Assembly (NCBI GenBank): GCA_020724465.1
Contig: DYGX01000007.1
Location: 62,001 to 126,000, forward strand
Direction: 5' to 3'
Source: Thermoflexus sp.
Lineage (GTDB): Bacteria > Chloroflexota > Anaerolineae > Aggregatilineales > Aggregatilineaceae
DNA length: 64,000 nt
Position 1 is the stretch's first letter, and each line of letters begins with the position of its first letter. The position numbers and the translations under genes were made by a program. The notes beneath the pieces were generated by a model, which was not told the DNA's origin, did no database searches, and was given only the letters and a program-made list of their open reading frames with translations. Shown piece after piece: positions 61,032-64,000 of this stretch.

Positions 61032-62104
61032 CCTGCACCTACCAGCCGGATGCGCGGATCAATGAGCGCGTAGAGAATATCCGACAGCAAATAGCCCACG
61101 ATGGTGATCACGCCGCTGAGCAGCACCACCGCCATAACCATCGGGTAGTCCTGCTGAATCACCGCCTCAAACGACAGGCGCCCCAGGCCCGGCCAGGAGA
61201 AGATCGTCTCGGTGATCACCGCGCCGCTCAACAGGTTCGGAATCGCCGGCCCCAGGATTGTCGCGATCGGGATCAGCGCGTTCCGGGTGGCGTGAACGAA
61301 CCAGACCTGGCGGTCCGGCAGGCCCTTGGCCTGCGCTGTGCGGATATAGTCCTGGCTCATGACATCCAGGGTCGAGGTGCGCATATAGCGCGACAGCACG
61401 GCAATCCAGCCTGTGCCGAGCGTAAAGACCGGCAGAATGAGATGGTTGACTCGATCTTGCAGGCTGGTGCAGCCCCGGATAGTGAGCGGGCATTGGTTAC
61501 CCATCGGCAGGACTTCCAGCCATTTGCCGAACACCAGGATCAGCATCAGCCCAAGCCAGAAGACGGGCACCGCATTGAACACGACCGCCAGCACGCGCGA
61601 CACGTTGTCGAACGTGCCGCCGCGCCGCACTGCCGAGAGAATCCCGACCGGGATGCCGATCGTAAAGCCGATCGCCAGAGCAAACGCGCCTAGCTGCACA
61701 GTCGCCCCGGCGCGTTCCTTGAGCATGTCGACCACCGGGCGCTTGTAGAACAGGGAGCGCCCAAAATCCAGGCGGATGATACCGCCGCTGGTCCCCTGCT
61801 CAGAGCCGATTTCATTGCCCAGCCGGTCGAAGATCGGGATCTCGCGCCCTGCCCACAGCGTGACCCCGGCCACCTGAATCGGCCGTTCGCCCAGCAGCCA
61901 GCGCAGGTACTGCACTGGAAGGGGGTCGTTAAAACCCAGTTTCTCTTGCATCGCCTCACGCTGCTTAGCCGGGACTTTTGGGTCAAAAGTCATGGCTGCA
62001 GCCGGACCGCCCGGCGCTGCCGACATGATGAGAAACGCGAGGATCGTGATTCCCAGCAATGTCGGAATGGCCTGGATCAGTCGCCGAAGTATGTACCGCC
62101 CCAC
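61028..62104 (-). CDS. Peptide/oligosaccharide ABC transporter permease, OppB/DppB type
   Basis: A 358-residue OppB-family permease beginning VGRYILRRLIQAIPTLLGITILAFLIM, with KLGFNDPLPVQYLRWL, the EAA loop YIRTAQAKGLPDRQVWFVHATRNALIP and FSWPGLGRLSFEAV. A roughly 35-residue extracytoplasmic insertion after residue 75 (around VTLWAGREIPIFDRLGNEIG) is longer than usual. The start is GTG 62104, with AAAGG 7 bases upstream, in preference to a TTG at 62134. Confidence 0.9.
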   Translation of the reverse strand: MGRYILRRLIQAIPTLLGITILAFLIMSAAPGGPAAAMTFDPKVPAKQREAMQEKLGFNDPLPVQYLRWLLGERPIQVAGVTLWAGREIPIFDRLGNEIGSEQGTSGGIIRLDFGRSLFYKRPVVDMLKERAGATVQLGAFALAIGFTIGIPVGILSAVRRGGTFDNVSRVLAVVFNAVPVFWLGLMLILVFGKWLEVLPMGNQCPLTIRGCTSLQDRVNHLILPVFTLGTGWIAVLSRYMRTSTLDVMSQDYIRTAQAKGLPDRQVWFVHATRNALIPIATILGPAIPNLLSGAVITETIFSWPGLGRLSFEAVIQQDYPMVMAVVLLSGVITIVGYLLSDILYALIDPRIRLVGAG

Positions 62105-62141
62105 AGCTGCACCTTTCCTGTTCGGTTTTGTCAATCAGGGT

Positions 62142-62179
62142 AGTCTGGCCGGCTGCGGGTGAGCCGAGCCGGCCAGACT
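62142..62179 (-). other. Intercistronic stem-loop after the peptide-binding protein gene
   Basis: A perfect 13-bp stem, AGTCTGGCCGGCT (62142-62154) with AGCCGGCCAGACT (62167-62179), 12-base loop. It lies between the binding-protein stop and the OppB start. No T-run follows leftward, so it is more likely a stabiliser or attenuator than a full terminator. Confidence 0.65.
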
Positions 62180-62211
62180 GTAACGATAGCCTTACGCTGA
62201 CGTCTCGCCGC

Positions 62212-63933
62212 TTACTGGGTGATCACCCAGTCCTCGGCGTGCCAGAACGGAGCGTTGGGCCGCGGGCTCCAGTTGGTAATGCTCTTGTTGGCCCCGTACA
62301 TGCCATTGATGGCGAAGAGCCAGATGTACGCCTGGTCTTCCTGCAGGATACGCTGCAGCTCCCAGTAGAGCGGAGCACGGTCTTCCGGCGCGCAGCCGGG
62401 CACGTTCAGCGCTTCCTTGAACAGGCGGTCCACTTCGGGGTTGCTGTAGGACATGCTGTTGAAGCCGCTGCCCACAATGTCCCCGTCGGTGGTGAACAGA
62501 CCTGTCCAGTCCGGATCATCGGGGTAGGCATTGCGCCAGCCGAGGATGACCGCGTCGAAGGTCTGCGCGTCCTGGATGTCCAGCAACTGGTTGAAGTCGA
62601 TGGCCGAGACGGTCACTTCCATGCCGATTTCGGCCAACTGCTGCTGAACCAGCTCCGCGATCTGGCCGCGGCGGGTGTTGCCTTCGTTGGTCAGCACCTC
62701 GAACGCGAACTTCACGCCGTCCTTGTCGAGGATACCGTCACCGTCGGTGTCTTCCCAGCCGGCTTCCGCCAGCAGCGCCCGCGCCGCATCCAGATCACGC
62801 GCGACCGGCTGCAGCTCGGGGTCGATGGCCCACGACGACGGAACCAGGAACGACGGCATCACAGTCCCTTCGCCGAAGACGGCCTTCTCCATGATCTCGT
62901 CGAGATCGATGGCGCGCTGGATCGCCTGGCGGACGCGGACATCACCGAACAGCGGGTGCGGGTCCTGCGGCACCGGGATCGGCAGACCGTTCTCGTCCAG
63001 GACCATGTTGCCTTCGGCATCCTTCTCGAAACCGTCCTGCGGGTTCGCCGGGTTGGCGAAGTTCAGCGACAGGTAGTCCCAGGTGTTGCCGGGATAGTCG
63101 TAGGTCTGCAGGTTCGGGTTCGCGCGGATTTCCTGGACCTTGCCCACCTGCGGGTTCTCGATCACGTTCAGTTCGCCGGCGATGAAGCGCTCCGCCAAAA
63201 CGGTCTGGTCGGGCACCGTGACATACAGCCAGCCTTCGGGGATCACGTCTTTGTAGTAGTTGAAGTTGGTCAGCAGCACAACGCGCTCGCTGTCCATCGA
63301 CTCAAACACGAACGGGCCGCCGCTGACGGTCGGGGCGGACTCATACGGATGCCCGATCAGGGATTCCCAGTCGAAGTCCTCACCCATTTCCGGCGTCCAG
63401 CCAAAGACATGGGACGGCACCAGGCTCTTCGCCGCGTCGCTCAAGACACCGCAGGACGGCGAGGTGAAGGTGATGGTCACGGTGTAGCCATCCTCGCTGA
63501 CTTCGACCGTGTCGATATCGTCCACCGTGTAGCCATACGGCGACTCGAACTTGTCAGCGTTGCGGTAGGCGTAGATGGCGAACTGCCAGTCCCAGCCTGT
63601 CACTGGCGTGCCGTCCGACCAGTAGAGGTTGTCGACCAGGTTGAACGTGTAGGTCAGGCCATCCTCGCTGACAGTCCAATCGCGGGTGAGCGCCCCCTCA
63701 ACATTCGGCGCGAAGAATTGGGTGTCGGGGTCCACACCGATCGAGCTGACGACCAGCCACTGGGTCACCGCGCGGCAGTCTGTGCCGCTACAACGCAGGT
63801 CGTTGATGGGACCGATAGATGTCCCGCCATTCCCTTGAATGATGGGACCACCTTCGCCGGGGCCCTGCGCCAACGCCATCATCGGGGTCAGGAACAGCGC
63901 CACGACCAGCGACAAAACAAGTACGCGTTTCAT
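62212..63933 (-). CDS. ABC transporter substrate-binding protein, family 5 (peptide/nickel/oligosaccharide)
   Basis: A 573-residue SBP_bac_5 protein. The signal peptide (VLVLSLVVALFLTPMMALAQ) has no lipobox. Family features are ALTRDWTVSEDGLTYTFNLVDNLYWSDGTPVTGWD, a VRQAIQRAIDLDEIMEKAVFGEG stretch, and the C-terminal APLYWELQRILQEDQAYIWLF. A Gly-rich start (QGPGEGGPIIQGNGG) and a Cys pair near residue 50 (CSGTDC) are visible. GAGGAGG precedes ATG 63933. It supplies the adjoining OppB/OppC permeases. The ligand is unknown; glycans or peptides are equally possible. Confidence 0.9.
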   Translation of the reverse strand: MKRVLVLSLVVALFLTPMMALAQGPGEGGPIIQGNGGTSIGPINDLRCSGTDCRAVTQWLVVSSIGVDPDTQFFAPNVEGALTRDWTVSEDGLTYTFNLVDNLYWSDGTPVTGWDWQFAIYAYRNADKFESPYGYTVDDIDTVEVSEDGYTVTITFTSPSCGVLSDAAKSLVPSHVFGWTPEMGEDFDWESLIGHPYESAPTVSGGPFVFESMDSERVVLLTNFNYYKDVIPEGWLYVTVPDQTVLAERFIAGELNVIENPQVGKVQEIRANPNLQTYDYPGNTWDYLSLNFANPANPQDGFEKDAEGNMVLDENGLPIPVPQDPHPLFGDVRVRQAIQRAIDLDEIMEKAVFGEGTVMPSFLVPSSWAIDPELQPVARDLDAARALLAEAGWEDTDGDGILDKDGVKFAFEVLTNEGNTRRGQIAELVQQQLAEIGMEVTVSAIDFNQLLDIQDAQTFDAVILGWRNAYPDDPDWTGLFTTDGDIVGSGFNSMSYSNPEVDRLFKEALNVPGCAPEDRAPLYWELQRILQEDQAYIWLFAINGMYGANKSITNWSPRPNAPFWHAEDWVITQ

Positions 63934-64000
63934 GGAAGAAGGACCTCCTCAGAACAACGGAGCACAAAAAGAAAATCGATGTCCAAAACGCTCGGTGCGA

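Noticed and set aside
62105-62134. TTG start for the OppB gene
   Set aside because: GTG 62104 has AAAGG at a suitable distance and gives the usual N-terminus; the TTG has no ribosome site.
1-64000. CRISPR arrays, tRNA and rRNA genes
   Set aside because: No regularly spaced direct repeats of 24-37 bases and no cloverleaf or rRNA-like stretches were seen in the intergenic regions read.

Overview
The window is about 63% GC, densely packed, and free of rRNA, tRNA and CRISPR arrays. The gene content fits a heterotrophic member of the Chloroflexota, probably close to the Anaerolineae. This is an inference from a two-domain RhaEW enzyme of the kind known in Chloroflexus, ribonuclease J, many sugar ABC transporters with acidic low-complexity linkers, and a LexA box of the GAACNNNNGTTC type. 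No 16S gene is present to confirm it.

Layout. 1-8.4 kb: the tip of a secreted protein, a GH65 disaccharide phosphorylase, a PIG-L deacetylase, a secreted esterase, an arsR-arsM arsenic operon, YjbQ, a double-ACT protein and a TIM-barrel sugar isomerase. 8.7-16.6 kb: a secreted repeat protein, then a ribose/fucose-type ABC transporter (ATPase, permease, binding protein) with a FucU/RbsD mutarotase and a LacI regulator. Two perfect matches to the LacI-family operator consensus flank these genes. 16.7-22.2 kb: ribonuclease J behind a near-consensus promoter, and a two-gene unit of a STAND NTPase (DUF4062, NB-ARC, TPR) and an exported subtilase. 22.5-27.6 kb: a complete phosphate operon pstS-pstC-pstA-pstB1-pstB2-phoU whose two ATPases carry complementary defects. 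27.7-32.9 kb: a FAD oxidase and a MalEFG-like sugar transporter.

32.9-36.0 kb is a small accessory island: an IS110 transposase with a structured upstream region, a peptidase-less LexA-like repressor with its own LexA box, a Y1 (IS200-type) transposase, a zinc-ribbon ORF and an excisionase-like protein. It lies between two copies of a 10-bp word. 36.1-39.4 kb holds a UroD-family methyltransferase, an unrecognised ferritin-like protein and a CHRD protein.

39.5-60 kb is a large L-rhamnose locus. A leftward operon runs rhaB, ABC transporter, rhaI, rhaEW, aldehyde:ferredoxin oxidoreductase, class II aldolase, MoaD-like protein, LarA, and a TolB-like protein. The DeoR-type regulator lies just upstream of rhaB. 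Rightward genes encode another class II aldolase, LutABC and a keto-sugar epimerase. Read as a pathway: rhamnose is imported, isomerised, phosphorylated and cleaved to DHAP and L-lactaldehyde. The aldehyde can be oxidised to lactate by RhaW or the tungsten enzyme, lactate can be racemised by LarA, and LutABC can oxidise it to pyruvate. The window ends with a peptide-type ABC transporter (OppC, OppB, binding protein) that has no ATPase gene here.

A recurring regulatory theme is a strong stem-loop immediately after every ABC sugar/peptide binding-protein gene.
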